Positions 12,136 through 25,255 of a stretch of DNA of 64,000 nt are shown here, in pieces. The notes below the pieces were generated by a model. It saw only the letters and a program-made list of their open reading frames with translations, was not told the origin of the DNA and did no database searches. This DNA comes from Helopsaltes ochotensis. Its lineage: Eukaryota > Chordata > Aves > Passeriformes > Locustellidae. How positions within the stretch are numbered: the first letter of the stretch is position 1; the number at the start of each line of letters is the position of its first letter. The position numbers and the translations under genes were made by a program. The stretch lies in NCBI GenBank assembly GCA_013400155.1, contig VXBM01000008.1:941250-1005249 (forward strand). Reading direction: 5' to 3'.

Positions 12136-15100
12136 GTAAGCACTGATACCTGTCTGCTGGCTAATGAAAGTATATGAATTCATGCATTGAAAAATTGAAC
12201 ATGAATTAGAGCAAAATTGTTGTGTAGCAGATGATTTGTGAATATTTATAGTATTTGTATAGGCACATTGTGCAGATTCATAAAAAGTCACAAGGGAAGG
12301 GCAAGAGGGTTTTTTTCTTTACATGTCTCTTGCCACCAAGGGCATGGAAAGCCAGTTCTCTATTATTGTTCATAACCACAAGGACCACATTCTCAGCTGG
12401 ATAAAAATTGTCATGTCACTGTAGCTGCACTCATTGACAAAGCCTGGCCCTCTAAGTCCGGCTCTTCATTGTTTTTAACAGTGCAAGCAGTCTTTAAAAA
12501 GAAAAAAAAATCATCCAATTATGGGTTTACATCTTCCCATGAATGGCAGAGCACTTTATTCAAAATGTTGTCGGCCTTAAAAAATTAAAGTGAATGACAC
12601 GTAGCATTTAAGGATTATCCTTTTGATAGAATAAAGACTGCTAGAGAAATAAGATACTTTTTATACATCTGTTTGAGTAACAGCTATTAAAGATAACTGC
12701 CCTGTGATTCTCTGACAAAATAAAAAGGAGTTTTCAAATGTGCACTTCCTAAACAGTCATTATCATGAGAAACAGGTGAGCTTGGCTTTAGGTTCCTAGT
12801 TATTTTTATTTTCTTCTGTACAGAAATAATAATCCCATAATTCTTTCTTGACAGTCTCACAACAAAATAATGAAAAAGAAAAAGGAGACCTGTTCAAGCA
12901 CAGCAAAATGTCTGTTTCTTTTACATGAGGGTACAAGTTTTCATTAGCAAGCATGGTGACAATTATTTCATGCTGGAAGATACTCCAAGTCAATTTCTAT
13001 TCTGTTTCTCAAAGGCCCCATCTTCTGCAATGTAGCTGTTGGTAAAAAACAAACAAAAAGACCAACCAAAATACAAACCACAAAATGAACATTCTCAAGG
13101 ATCATTATGCCAAGTTTATGAAGGGATTTTCAAACTTGTAAAAGGGTAGTTGAATGTCTCCTGGATGGCATTAGGTGTGCCCTTAGGCTTTTAATAAACA
13201 CATTCAGGTGTCTTCTGTGCTAGGACGTACAGAAAGATGTCTGTGTGCCAGAGTAGTGTTTGTTCAGTTTAACTGTGCTAAAATGAGGGCTGACCTAGGT
13301 GTGGGTAATACTGCAGCCAGACAAGCATCTCATGTAGTTCCTGATATGGTTTTAATGTTTTTTTATGACAAATGACAATAAAGGCAAGAGAAAGTAGAAG
13401 GAAGCGTTTGGATGGCTTATATTAAATAGCTGCTTCTTCAGTGCTGGGTCTCTATCTCTGACGTTGTCTATCTCTGACCTTGCCACCTCTGACCAGGGAC
13501 TTGGCTGTAACCGTCCTTTTAGTTCTTAACCTGTGAAGTCTCAGTCACAGCCATCATCATAGTTTGCAGGAAAAGTATCAATGCCAGACCTGACTCCGCT
13601 CCCTTGCACTAGCTTTAGCCTTTTATCACACTGATGTAAAAAAAATTTGCACTAGCATTGAACTGCTGCCTTGCAGCTATATTCCGAATTTAGAGGTCAG
13701 TACTAGCTCTTATGTTTCTGCAGTGAGGAGCTGAACAGTGGTGAGGAAGGCTGAAGGTGGCAGTAACTCAAGGATGTAATTAATTACCACACAAGTACCT
13801 TCTTATGTGCTTTATTTTACAGAGCTTTCATGGCAACTAATGGTTCTAGGGTAAAACGATTTCTATGGTACAAGAAAAAAACGTTTAAAAAGTGGGAAAA
13901 GGTGCATCATTTATTCATACTTCATGTTTTTGGAAATAGAGTAAAAACTCATCCTCTCTTTGCATTGACCTAGGGACATTGGTGCAAATATGTGAATTTA
14001 CATCAAAGGTGTTTCCTAAATTGTAGGGGGGATTAAAATTTAAAATTTAGTTTATAAACTCAAAATTGTTTATGTGATTCACAGTTGACTGATCCAGTCT
14101 GTATTGTCTAGTTTTATGTAGTTGTTGATTTTGTTCCTTTTTGCTGGCTCCCTTTTGAGAATCATCAAAAAGGAATACTTCTACTGAAACATGGACATGC
14201 AACAATTTAAGGCTTTGGATCTTAAGAAGTTGATAGGGCTGATCTCACAAAGTTACCCCTCTAATGTCACGTGTTGAATGCTGTGCTTGGACCATCAGAG
14301 AGGTACAGAAGTTCTCCTTGTAAGTCTCAGGCTTGGGCATTTGCTGAGGCTGGGCTGTTGCTGTCACCACAAAAAGATGTTCCCCAAATGATCTACTGAA
14401 AATATACTAATCTTTTACTATATAGTAATCTTTTCATACTCACCTAAATGCTTTTCTCTTTTTCTAATTGAGTATCAAAGCTGACTTCCCCTCTTATAAT
14501 GATTATTCATTTCTCTAGTATTTAATGTATGAAAATATTTTAAAATTGATCTTAAAGTGAAAGAATCTGAAACAATACCTGTAACTGTCCTTTCTGAACT
14601 TGCCCATACATTTCCACAGACATTGCTTTTTTCCCCACTGATTAGAGTAGCCAAGGAGTTCAAGCAGTGATAGTTTTGGGCACAGTGTGGAGGCGATAAT
14701 TTCAGAAAAATTCTTGTGGCATCAGGGAATTGAAATTACACATCAGTAATTGTTTAGATGAATTTCAAGCAGCTGAATGCATCTTTCATATATGGCAGAT
14801 TTATATGGCATATGTCTGAAAGATAGAAGTTATAAATGTCTTCTTAACTTCAGGGCTTTACTGTGACCACAGACAGTGTCCTGCCTAAAATTTGTTGTAC
14901 TTTGTGGTAACAAGGTAAATATTTTTAATTGTGTTAATGAAGGGAAACCTTAAGTCTGAGTTGAAACACTGTTAAACACCGGTTGCTCTGTGTTTCATGT
15001 CTTAGTTTAAACTGTATTATGCCCTTCACTTCTGAATTTGTCTCACCTCCTTCTTGATGGAAGAGTCAGCAGAGAGATGATTTTACTCTCTGATGGGGTT

Positions 15101-16145
15101 GTAATATATGTTTGGTCTTGCTATTCCATCATATATTTTCATTTAATCATCAACAGAGGAGCTGATAATAATAACACTTTTTCCTACTTTTGTGGTTAGA
15201 TGGCTTTATGTAACTAATCTTACATTCATATCTCCTGAGATACCGCATATTAGGCCCTTAAAGGCTGAAACTGCTGGGTTGTAGTTTAACAGTTCTTTCC
15301 TTTGGTTAGTGCTTTTTATATCCTGGAAGAGAGAACTGAAATCAATAGCATATTATGGACAGGCATTTCCTACACTTAATTTGTATCTCTACTAATTTAT
15401 TCAATTTCTGCCTTCCTTAGCATTTGTTTTCACAGCAGTCGGTGTCTTGTGATTATCTCCTGTCAAATGGGCTGCACTGTACAACAGTTTCCAACCTCTT
15501 TCAGTATGTAGGAGGAACTTATCTGTGACATTTTCTCTCGTACTGATTTATGCTACAAGGAGATAAGTTGCCAGAGGTGAATTCCCGATGCATGAATTTT
15601 GTTCTCTCATTTGACCATTGTATTAAAATAGAAGTGGAACTGTACGTTCCCTGCTTTTGATGTTTGAGTGTCAGTATTTCTGGACTGCAGTGTGAAGTAT
15701 CCTTTCTGACGCCACAAAATTTGCTGCAAAACTCTTACACTGAGAAAAGCTTTCAGTATTTACCACTTAAGCTAATATTAACCATTTAAGCCAATAATTG
15801 CAGAGCAGATGTTAGGTAAAATGGGATTAATTTTCAAACATTAAGCTGTATATGGCTGTTCCCTGTGCAAAAAGAGGTAGTAACTTATTTCTTCTTTTTA
15901 GAACGCTCCATGATTTTCTTTGTTGGAAGAGTGGAGGGTTGTAGGGTTCTGTATTTTGGTTTTTTGGTATTAAATCTTGGTTTCTGTTTCTTATTGGTCT
16001 GATAATAATTATGAACCCTCTGGAATTTGTTCACAACAGTCAATTGCTTTTGAATTCCTCTAGTGATTTTAAACTTCTCTGGTGTCAGTCTTCTATTCTT
16101 TTGATGCAGTTTGCGTGTTTCATCAAAGGTGTCGAAAAAAGGTAT

Positions 16146-16173
16146 ATTCATTCATTCATTCATTCATTCATTC
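16146..16173 (+). repeat. (ATTC)7 microsatellite
   Basis: Seven perfect ATTC units. Likely length-polymorphic. Confidence 0.95.
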
Positions 16174-16506
16174 ACTGCTTTTTCAGTGCGTGAGAAGATT
16201 CTGTGGGACAAAGGATTCTCTGTGTAGACACTGACAGCTTGACCAGGCTCTTTATCCCAAAAGAAAAAAGTTCTTTGTTTGTGTTTGTTTGGGAGATTTA
16301 ATGTCTGTCCCTGAGTATGGGGTTGGATGGAAATATTTGTAAAGCAGCTGTTTTGTGTTATACTCTGTTTATTGACTTCATGGTGTTAGGAAAGATCTGT
16401 TTCTATAAGTGTTGGCTATAGAAGTTATCATAAAATTGATTGACACCATGTCACTCTTGCTTGTATTTGGGGTTTTTTTGCTTTGGTTTAGTTTGTACTC
16501 TGTGAC

Positions 16507-16525
16507 AAAAAAAAAAAAAAAAAAA
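16507..16525 (+). repeat. A19 homopolymer
   Basis: Nineteen consecutive A. No retroposed gene or SINE body was recognised upstream of it. Confidence 0.9.
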
Positions 16526-19291
16526 CAACCGAAAAAAATTGTCAGTAGGATGTAAGTTCCTGTAGTTTATGCACCTTATTATTCCATAACTTTTGTTAAA
16601 TCAAGTGAGGCCACCCTGTCTGGTATAAATCATTGCGGTGCCAGCTAATCCAGGGTGAATTGTTTGAGAACACCGTACAGAATGCTTATATGCACCTGGA
16701 ACCTATTGAATTGAGACTAGTGACAGGCCTTCTTGAATAAGAGACAGAAGATTTGTTCCTTCTTATGATGCTGAAAACCCCCACTGAAATAGCTGAAATG
16801 TGAGTTTTGACAGATTTTGTTATTCTTTCGATGTTATTGATAAGGCTTTCTATGAGGAAACAAATAACAAAGAAATCTGTATTCTTTTGGGGTAGGAAAT
16901 GGAAACAGTTATGTTGAAACTGCCTTTTTCTCTTACTAATACATCTACTATAAAGTTGTTTATTGTATTTGCAGTCCTCTTGCTCTCCTTGGAGAAACTT
17001 TGTCAAGAAAAGGGAATGAGAGGCATGGTTTATGCCATTTGTTCTTACAGTGTTTGAGTTGAGAAAGTTCTTCCCTTGTTGACTTTTTGTAGAAGAGGAA
17101 GCTTCAGACAGGCAAGATTGATATTCCTGGGACTATGTGTTAGTGAGAATGAAATGGAAATAAATATATTGATAAAAGGAGTTAGTGAGAGAGATGAGGA
17201 ATGAGAGCAAGTGCTCAAAGACATGAATTAGTGTTGCAAAATTATTTATTAATTTGGAAATAATATTTCATATCCACGGCTCAAATAGGAATGGCATGGG
17301 CAATGCACTGTAATATTGGGGTTGAATTTTTCCAAGACCAAGCCAACAGCTTTTGCAAGAATAGCTTTGCTTGGAGCGCTTTGAAGTGCTTGCTGAGACC
17401 TCACTTCCTGGTTCTGGCTCCTTCTAAGCTCCCATAAGTGTTGTGGAAAGACTAACTGGGAGCCTTGCCTTGTCATCAGCAGTAACATTGGATGGGCTGG
17501 AGTAGCTTGCTCTTGTGATGGCCATGGGCTCTTGGATCACAGCGCTAAACACAGCCGAAGCTATGGAGAATGCTGTGGGGGTAAGGCAAGATTTTGCCTG
17601 CTGATTTGGTTGACCTCAAATTTTGGGAGGTAAGCTGAGAGATCTCTTTGGTGACAGGCAAGGTCTTGACTTCAAAGCCTTCCAGACCACAGCAGTCCCA
17701 TTGAAATCAGATGAGGGGCTGCAAGCCGTTGATGGGAACAGTAGCTTACTGACATACATTTTTTCCCTACCTGCTTTATTCGTTTGAATCATGTACAGAA
17801 ACTGAGAGGCACAGTGATGGAAAGGATTTGAAAAGCCTCACATTTGTTTCCTAACCTCCACTTCCACATCAGGGTATTGCAACCTCACTTTCCTAGCTGC
17901 TACCTTGTGCTGTGGCTTCTTTCTGTCTGGAGAGAAGCTGTGCGGTAGTAGTTTGTGCAGGGAATATGTGTGGATGATGTCTCTCTGTCATGCCAGTTAT
18001 CTCCTGCCTGGCTGTTCTCACCCATGAACATCCCAACAAGGAAGGTGTTCCTCCATGCATGTCCCAGAACTGGGCTCCATCACTTTGATCTCATCATGAA
18101 TGCAGCTTCCTCCTCCATAGTTATCCAGTGAAAGGAGCAGTGCTGTGGAGAAAGAAATCTGAGGTGGTTGAGCGTTTTTGTGGTGGAAGAAAATAAATGA
18201 CAAGAGAGATGCAAATGCCAGAATGATCAGTAGGTGTCTGGCCAGGGTGCTTCAGAGGCATTTTCCTCACACGGTTAACTTCTACTCGGCCTGATTTGGA
18301 GCAGGAACTTGAACTTGGAATTTTTTTCCCACCTGAGACAAGTGCCCTGAGGAATGTCATTATTTTTTTTTTCCTCCACCTGTTGCAGTGGTAATGCAGA
18401 TTTGTTGGCAGTGCCCAGCAAGGGGGCTTACTTTTGCTAGTAAACCAAACAGTGTCCAGGCTGGAGCGCTGGCCTACTGTTGTCCATTTTGCATAGTTGT
18501 TAGCATCTTCCTTGGCAGGCTTTTGTTTCCTGCAGTTAGTACCCTTGCAGATGATGTCAGGGCAGTTTGTGAAGCAGCGCTGGCCCAGGCCTGTTCCCAC
18601 CAGTCAGTGAGGAAAAGCCCAACAGTTTCAGGGAAAAAGTGTGAGAGATCACCAAGATGGATGTGAGTTGGAGTGGAGCATCAGTTTTATAATATAAATT
18701 TGAGAGGATGGTTTTGCTGTCCTGTTGTTTCTACCCTTTGTGTTGATATGGGTAATACCCTCTTCTAATTTTTGAGCTCTCTTTGGCTGGGATCTCTGCT
18801 TTCATATAGGTAATAATTGTGGCATTAAAGATACTTGAGAAAGTCTTTCAGAGAACCTTATATTTGTGTGCTCTCTCTCTCCCTCCCATTTTAGCAAGCA
18901 TGTCATCCTAGACCCCACAAGCTTTGCTGTGAGAATGCTTGCTTCTGTCAAAAGATTTGGGTTTAGTAAATGGATCAATGTTTTTTAACAAAAATACCCT
19001 TAGTCAGAAAATTAGTCTGGCTTTAATACTGTATTCAGCAAAAGGAAGGGACAGAAATGGAATTGGTGGCTGTTCTGCCCATTGTGCACGTACACTAAGG
19101 GCTACAACTTATCCAGAAAAGCAAAGACCAGTTTTAATTAATAATTCTCTAATAAAAAGTATAGTCTTCTCTTGTCTAGGTAGACCTCTAGGTGGAAAAG
19201 GAACAAAACCAGTAAGATCAAGTAGTAGTGTAAGTGAGAGGTAGGAACTAGAGTCTTACAGGTAAAATGGAGCTATCACCTGACTTTTCAT

Positions 19292-19335
19292 ATGATCATA
19301 GAATCGTTTAAGTTGAAAAAATTGTAATCCATCTG
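19292..19335 (-). mobile_element. CR1 3' tail remnant (antisense)
   Basis: ATCATAGAATCGTTTAAGTT followed by GAAAAAATTGTAATCCATC resembles the reverse complement of the CR1 3' terminus (normally ATCATAGAATCATTTAGGTT then GGAAAAGACC). Similarity fades beyond about 19335. Confidence 0.6.
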
Positions 19336-22300
19336 GGGATATTTTGATGCCATGTTGTTCTAGGGGATGCACCAAGCAATAAAAACCCATAGTTAATGTT
19401 TCAGAACAGTTAGTGTTAGTTCCAAATTAGTGTTCTGAAACATAGGAAAATAAAGCTCATGCTCCTGACCACCCAGTCATGATACCACGGAAAATAGCAA
19501 ATAACGCGTTGCTGAATGTGGTAGTGGTGCTGCGTGAGTTGCTTTTATATCTTCATAATCTACACCTAGCAGAATTGCTTGCAGCTATTGTGCAATGAAT
19601 AAGGTCTACTGAGTAGGATCGCCTTTTTTTTTTTTTTTATGTTTTATGTAATTAAATGTAACAAAAAAAGGCAGAGCTTTGATAGCAAAAAAATCCAGAT
19701 AAAGATTTTTTTTAAGTAATGGAGATAAGGATTTTAATTTTTTTTTTCTTAAGTACATATTGCTCTTTAATTTTGATTTGCCTTTTTTTTTCAGTGTAGA
19801 TCAAAGAGCCACGAAGAAATATTTTAGCATTATGCCTATAAATGTGAGTAGGAAAAGTTAAAAAACTCCACTACTCTGTAATAAATTCATAAGCAGCAGA
19901 CATGATATTTTGCCTTTATCTTCTGAAATACTTGTCTACATGCTGTAAATTGAAATTGAAATCATAAGTTGCCTGGAATAAGTATGTGCATTTTTTGTGT
20001 GAGAAAGGATGCCAAATGAACAAGTGAGCCATCAAAGAACTGGCGTTGTCAACACTGCCTGTTGGCTGGAATGGCCATACCTCCCTCTTCTCAAAGACTG
20101 CTGCTGTGTGCACCGGGACCATTTGGTATTTCACCTCCTAAATCTCTAACTTTTTGCGGTATATCCTGACTTTTACTTCTACAGTCTCCCTTGTGCTAGT
20201 CTGTCACCTCCCAAAGAGCAGGTCCTGCCTAGTCTGGACCACATGTCCTTTGTCAGGATGGTCATTAGAGCTGCACAGCTGAGCAGATCTGCTGACTCCC
20301 AGCTCTTACCTAGAAGTTACAATAGATCAGAGCTGAGCAGCAGAGCAAACATCACTGTTTTCTGTCTCAGATTCCTCTGGGGCATTTGAAACAAATTTCT
20401 TCCTCTTACATAGACAGGCTTGTCCTTAGTACATTAGGGATTGCTGTCTGGCTGGTTTCCAAGCAGAGCAGCTGATCTGGTGCTGTGGCCTTGGCCTTTG
20501 CCTGTGCAATGATTGTGCGTGCACAGAGGGATCTACAGAGGTGTAGCAACCTTTTTTTCCAGGTTGGCATTTTCTTCTCCACATGTCGAACATAGAATAA
20601 CCTAAGCACATATCATCTCCCTGTGTAGCTAAATCCAAGTTTAACCCAAGGGGGGTGTGGTTTTCTTGGGGGGTGCTAAAATCAAGTAGGTTGGTATTGA
20701 TTAAAAAAACACAGAGATTATGAATATTAGAAAGAGAGGTGCAGGTTCTGCTGTTGTATTGGGTCTCTCACTGGTTTATTTTTCACTCCCATAGTCATTT
20801 GCCTTCTGCAGCATAGAAGACCTTGGAGCTGCTGGGAGAAGCATCAGTGATGTTTAAAATGGGATATCTCTGGCTGCTGCTCTCATTGTGATGAGTGGGC
20901 TGGGCTAGGTTGATGTGGACAGGGAACTGGTGACTCAGCTGATGAGATTCGCCTGAAGCTTTTCAGTAATGATATTCTTGGCTAGGAGAAGACTGCAGTA
21001 CAATGCAGTTACTCTTTCCTTTGGGAGCAAGTCCTTCAGGAGTTAAAAGCACCCTCCTTTTTCTCTCAAATGATAAGTAATCCTGAATGTACAGAGAAGT
21101 CACCAGACATGAATTGTTTAAATCCAGGTCTGTTTGTTAATGCTTAGCATATTTTCTGAAAGACGCTTCCAAACCTTGGGGAACCGTGCACCCAAGTGTT
21201 ACAGCCTCACAGATGGAACAAGAAGCCTCACTGTGGGCAGACTCTGCATTTTCACCCATATGTTCATGTCAGTGCTGAGTCTTCTCCTATCTCCTGAAAC
21301 TTATGAGGCTGAGACAGAGCCATGTAAGACCAGGCAGTTAAACAAATGTAGAAAGGGGGACTAGCAGGCACAGCATTTTGTAAAAAGTTGAGTGGAAATG
21401 ATTCACTTTCACTTCTGTGTTTCAGCATCATGGCATTTGTTCAAGTTGAAAGCAATATTGCTTTGGCTGTCATTTCACTTGCTTTTCTAATTGTGTTTTG
21501 CTGCTGCCTCTACAGATTATTAATAAACCATAAATGATTCTCTGAATAGCTGTTATTTTCTTTTTCATTTTGATGCATGTTTTCTCATTTCAAAGGTAGT
21601 TATATTTGTTAGTTTACCAAATGGAAGAACAAAAGATATTGTCTGTGAATGTTGAAACAGTGTGTTAATCACCATTAAAGCAAAGCCACAAGTGTCCACA
21701 GTTTCTGTGCAGCTTTGTGCAGAAAAATTTCCTTGCTTATTACAGCATCATTGATTGTCCGCATCCTCTCTCAGCAGTTCTTAATTCATGAAATTTGTAC
21801 AGCAATGTCTTCTTTTTATTGGCAAATCCATGATTCATCTGCAGAAGGTTCATTATCTTATATGCATAAGGGCACCACGAGTGTTTGTTTTATACCTTCT
21901 GTAGTGACTGTATGTCTAATAGTGTAGTTTGTTCCCTGCCTGTCTGCATCTTTGTGTGCTGCATCAGTTCTGCTATTGACTTGGAATGAAAGAGAGCCCT
22001 TAGTTCTACCAGGATAAAATGCTTCAAAATATCCATGCCTTTTGCTTTACATTTTCTGCAGCTGGGTGGAGACACTTAAAAGTTACTGGAGGAGTCAAGA
22101 TCTCTAATGCTCCCCTTCTCTTTTGGGTTGAGAGTAACCTTATCTTTATCCTTGAAGCTTGAGTTATGAAGGAGCTTATTAAGTTGACTGATGTCCTGCA
22201 CTATTGTGCAATTTTTCCAGCCAGGCCTTCAATTAGTTTCCACTTCTTGCCAATGCAAAAATTAATTTTGGGCCATGAGGAGGTAAATTGATTATAAAAT

Positions 22301-22989
22301 TAATATCTGACTCTAGTTAACTGCTTTCTTAATACTGGGGAGGAAGAAGATATTGTCCTTTGCTGGTTTTACCAAATATCTAGGTTTTTTTTGCTGTTAC
22401 TGGGTATTTTCTACGGTGGAACACCCTGAAGGAACCAGCGATGTTCAGCAGCCTTCTCCTAGGGTTAATGATTGCATAAGATAGTTTTGATTTGGTCTCA
22501 ATTTTACTCTTCAAAATCGCAATCACTGTCTTTTCAATTCCTTAATATAACTAGCCTGTTGAAGTAAATGACATCACCCAGGAACACATGTGCATTCAGG
22601 TTACAAGCCACTGTTATGTCTGATTGCAGGTGTAACCACAAAAATGAATTGTCCGTTCTCCTAGTTGTTGTGTATCTCACCCCATCCATTATTTTCCTTG
22701 CTCTTTAGGTTGCAAATGATTATTAGAGAATTTCTATTTCTGTTTCTCTCTGTGTAAAAAATAATTTTCTTGGAGAATTTTAAAATGAGAAACATAGTAC
22801 CTTAAAAAGACAAATGGTTAGTTGGGCTTTTTCCCAGATGTAAAACATGTGAGAGACAGCCTGTCTAAGAACTGAGTTTGGTTATGGACTGCTTTTTAAA
22901 TTGAACGGCTGGAATTTCACCATCAAAGCTTGTGTTTGCAATCTGCTAGGTTCACTTAGCACAGCTGCACTGCTGGGTTTTTGCTCTCT

Positions 22990-23050
22990 ACATATCCATA
23001 TTTACATATGTATGTGCATACATATATAGATGTGTATATATATGTGTACA
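22990..23050 (+). repeat. AT-rich TATG/CATA tract
   Basis: Alternating purine-pyrimidine sequence rich in CATATG, TATATA and GTGTAT units. An imperfect simple repeat. Confidence 0.75.
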
Positions 23051-23629
23051 CCCAGCCTGCAAATACATTTAATAATTTAACAAGGAAAATATGTTCACAT
23101 ATATAAATTGCTCTGAAGAGTTAACATTTCTTGATTTTATATATATTTGGGGAAATTTTATTACAGAAAATGAAAGAAGATGTAACAGTATATATAAAAG
23201 CAAACAAAGCAGTGTTCAGTCTCAGTCCTTACTTCCCTCAGTAGTTACTAATGATGTCCCTATTGCAAAACTTGGGGTTGTGTTTTGTGCATTCATGTCT
23301 TCAGAGTATCCCTATTGCGCTTTCGTTGTATAAGGCAATTATTTATAATAGTGTAATTCTGATCATGTTATGGAAAATTGTTTTGTTAGAGGAAAACATA
23401 TTTGGCTTGGAATCTTGTGTAGTTACATGAAAATTTGAACCTGCTATTATTTGTCACTGAGAAGAGAGATGCAGTGGAAATCTGAAAAGGGTCTACTTTT
23501 GCCTTTGTATCTGCTTGTTTTTCTTCCTCTTTTAAATAGTTCTTGCATGATGATGATAAGATGTCTTATGTAAAATGTTGCTGTGCTGATAAGAATGGTT
23601 CATGACATGATGATGCATTTATGGCACAG

Positions 23630-23803
23630 GTACCTGGAGCTGGAAAGCAGCGGTCATCGAAATGAAATCAGGTTGCATTATCGTTCAGGCAGTCATCGCT
23701 CCCACACAGAAGTGTTCCCATACATTTTGGCAGATGATAAATGGCACAGACTTTCCTTAGCAATCAGTGCTTCTCACTTGATTTTACACGTGGACTGCAA
23801 TAA
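23630..23803 (+). CDS. NELL2: NELL2 exon B: central TSPN domain
   Basis: This 174-bp exon begins with the G that completes Arg after a GCACAG acceptor, and ends AA before a perfect GTAAGT donor. It encodes YLELESSGHRNEIRLHYRSG, then SHRSHTEVFPYILADDKWHR and LSLAISASHLILHVDCN, with Lys split AA/A across the next junction. The stretch is close to identical to vertebrate NELL2 and clearly distinct from NELL1. The Asp-Cys-Asn of HVDCN carries one of the conserved TSPN cysteines. Confidence 0.98.
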
Positions 23804-23911
23804 GTAAGTAAAGAGTGTTGTTTTATAAGAAGTTGTCACACTTGGAATATTTGAGCTCTGAGTGAATTAAATGGCAACAACTTGGGATTCTATTTTCCCC
23901 TTCCTTTTCAG

Positions 23912-24008
23912 AATTTATGAAAGAGTTGTGGAGAAGCCTTTCATGGACTTACCTTTGGGTACAACCTTTTGGCTGGGACAGAGGAATACTGCACATGGTT
24001 ATTTTAAG
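23912..24008 (+). CDS. NELL2: NELL2 exon C: TSPN domain
   Basis: This 97-bp exon follows a 108-bp intron with a good pyrimidine tract (CCTTCCTTTTCAG). It encodes IYERVVEKPFMDLPLG, then TTFWLGQRNTAHGYFK, including the WLGQRN motif of the laminin-G-like fold. The exon ends exactly after AAG, in phase 0, at a GTATGC donor. A CR1 element starts only about 50 bp downstream of this donor. Confidence 0.98.
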
Positions 24009-24056
24009 GTATGCATTCCCTGAAAGATAAAAAATGAACTTAAATAAGATGATTAA

Positions 24057-24460
24057 GGGATGGAGTCATCTTTCATATGATGAGAGGCTGAGAGGTTTGG
24101 AATTGTTCAGCCCAGAGAAGTGAAGGCTCAGGAGGTATCAGGAGGATCTCATTAACGTGGATAAATACCTGAATTTGTGAGAGGAATGAAGATGAGGTAT
24201 CCAGACTTTTCTCACTAGTGCCCAGTGACAGGTCAATAAGCAATGGGCGAAACCTGAAACACCTGAAATTCCATCTGAATATAAGAAAAAAAAAATCCAC
24301 GGTGAGGTTTGTCAAAGCAAGACAACTATGGGGATACTCAAAAGCTGTTTGGACACAGTCCTAGGTAATCTGCTGTGGCTGGTCCTGTTTGAGCAGGGAA
24401 GTTGGAGCAGATGATCTCAGGAGGTCCGTCTCAACCTCAATCAGTTTGTGCTTCTGTAAT
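24057..24460 (+). mobile_element. CR1 LINE, 3' end fragment
   Basis: The order of landmarks is that of an avian CR1 3' end in sense orientation: GATGAGAGGCTGAGAG, TGTTCAGCCCAGAGAAG, AAATACCTGAATTTGTG, CAGTGACAGGTCAATAAGCA, TGTTTGAGCAGGGAAGTTGG, GATGATCTCAGGAGGTCC and a degenerate terminal ATTCTGTGAT-like repeat. It is 5'-truncated, as is usual for CR1, and clearly diverged from a consensus. It encodes no usable reverse transcriptase. Confidence 0.92.
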
Positions 24461-24688
24461 CATAACACAGGTCTTGGATTGCTAATTATATCTTAAATAA
24501 GCATGTAAAATCTTCCTGCAAGCGTGGGATCTGTTCTTCTTGGTGAAACCATCCCTTTCCAGACATCATAGTTGAATGTCATACTGAAATCTCCCTAAGT
24601 CCTTAACAGCACGCAACTCTGCAGCTGTGTACAGACATGTAGTTTCTCAACATTTTGTAAGCTTTGTGGAAGGATCCCCATCAGAATT

Positions 24689-25255
24689 TGTTGTAGTTTA
24701 ACCCCTGCTGGCATCACCTAGCCACTTGTTCACTTTCTTCCGTGGTGGGACAGGGGAGAGATTTTGAAGGGTAAAAGCTAGAAAAGAGTCATGGTTTCAG
24801 ATAGAGTTTAATAGGTAAAGCAAGCAAAGCAAAACAAGGGATTCATTCACCACTTTCCATGGGCACGTAGGTGTTCAGCCATCCCCAGGAAAGCAGGGCT
24901 CTGTCATCTGTAATTGCAACTTGGGAAGACAAATGCCATCATTCTAAATGTTCCCTGCTTCCTTCTTCTTGCCACAGCTTTAAATGCTGTGCATAATGCC
25001 CTATGGTCTCGGATATGACCTCTTCTTTGGTCAGTTAGGGTCAGGTGTCCTGGCTGTGTCTCTCCCAACTCCTTGAGCACCCCAGCCTCTTCGCTGGTAG
25101 GGTGGTAGGAGGAGCAGAAAAGGCCTTGCTGCTGTGTAATTTCTGTAACATCAGCACTGTTATCAGCACTGTTTACAGCACAAATCCAGAGCACATCCTC
25201 ATGCCAGATACTTTTCTGTAAGAAAATTAACTCTACTGCAGCCAAAACCAGCACA
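24689..25255 (-). mobile_element. Avian endogenous retrovirus (ERVL-type) solo LTR
   Basis: This block of about 567 bp is bounded by TG...CA-type ends when read as a unit. Its landmarks recur in LTRs widespread in bird genomes: TGTAGTTTAACCCC at the left, AGTTTAATAGGTAAAGCAAG in the middle, and AAAATTAACTCTACTGCAGC near the right end. Read on the minus strand, it begins with the GGTTTTGGCTG-type start and ends GGTTAAACTACAACA. A second copy in the opposite orientation starts near 63618. No gag, pol or env sequence flanks it, so it looks like a solo LTR. No clean target-site duplication was visible. The exact ERV subfamily is uncertain. Confidence 0.85.

Larger units (their letters stand above)
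12136..23629 (+). other. NELL2: NELL2 intron A-B (11.5 kb)
   Basis: This intron runs from the GTAAGC donor of exon A to the GCACAG acceptor of exon B. Contents: an (ATTC)7 microsatellite at 16146-16173, a 19-base A run at 16507-16525, a CR1 tail at about 19292-19335 on the minus strand, and an AT-rich TATG/CATA tract at about 22990-23050. An unexplained 159-codon minus-strand frame lies at 18121-18600. I saw no exon matching NELL2 or another known gene. Confidence 0.8.
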
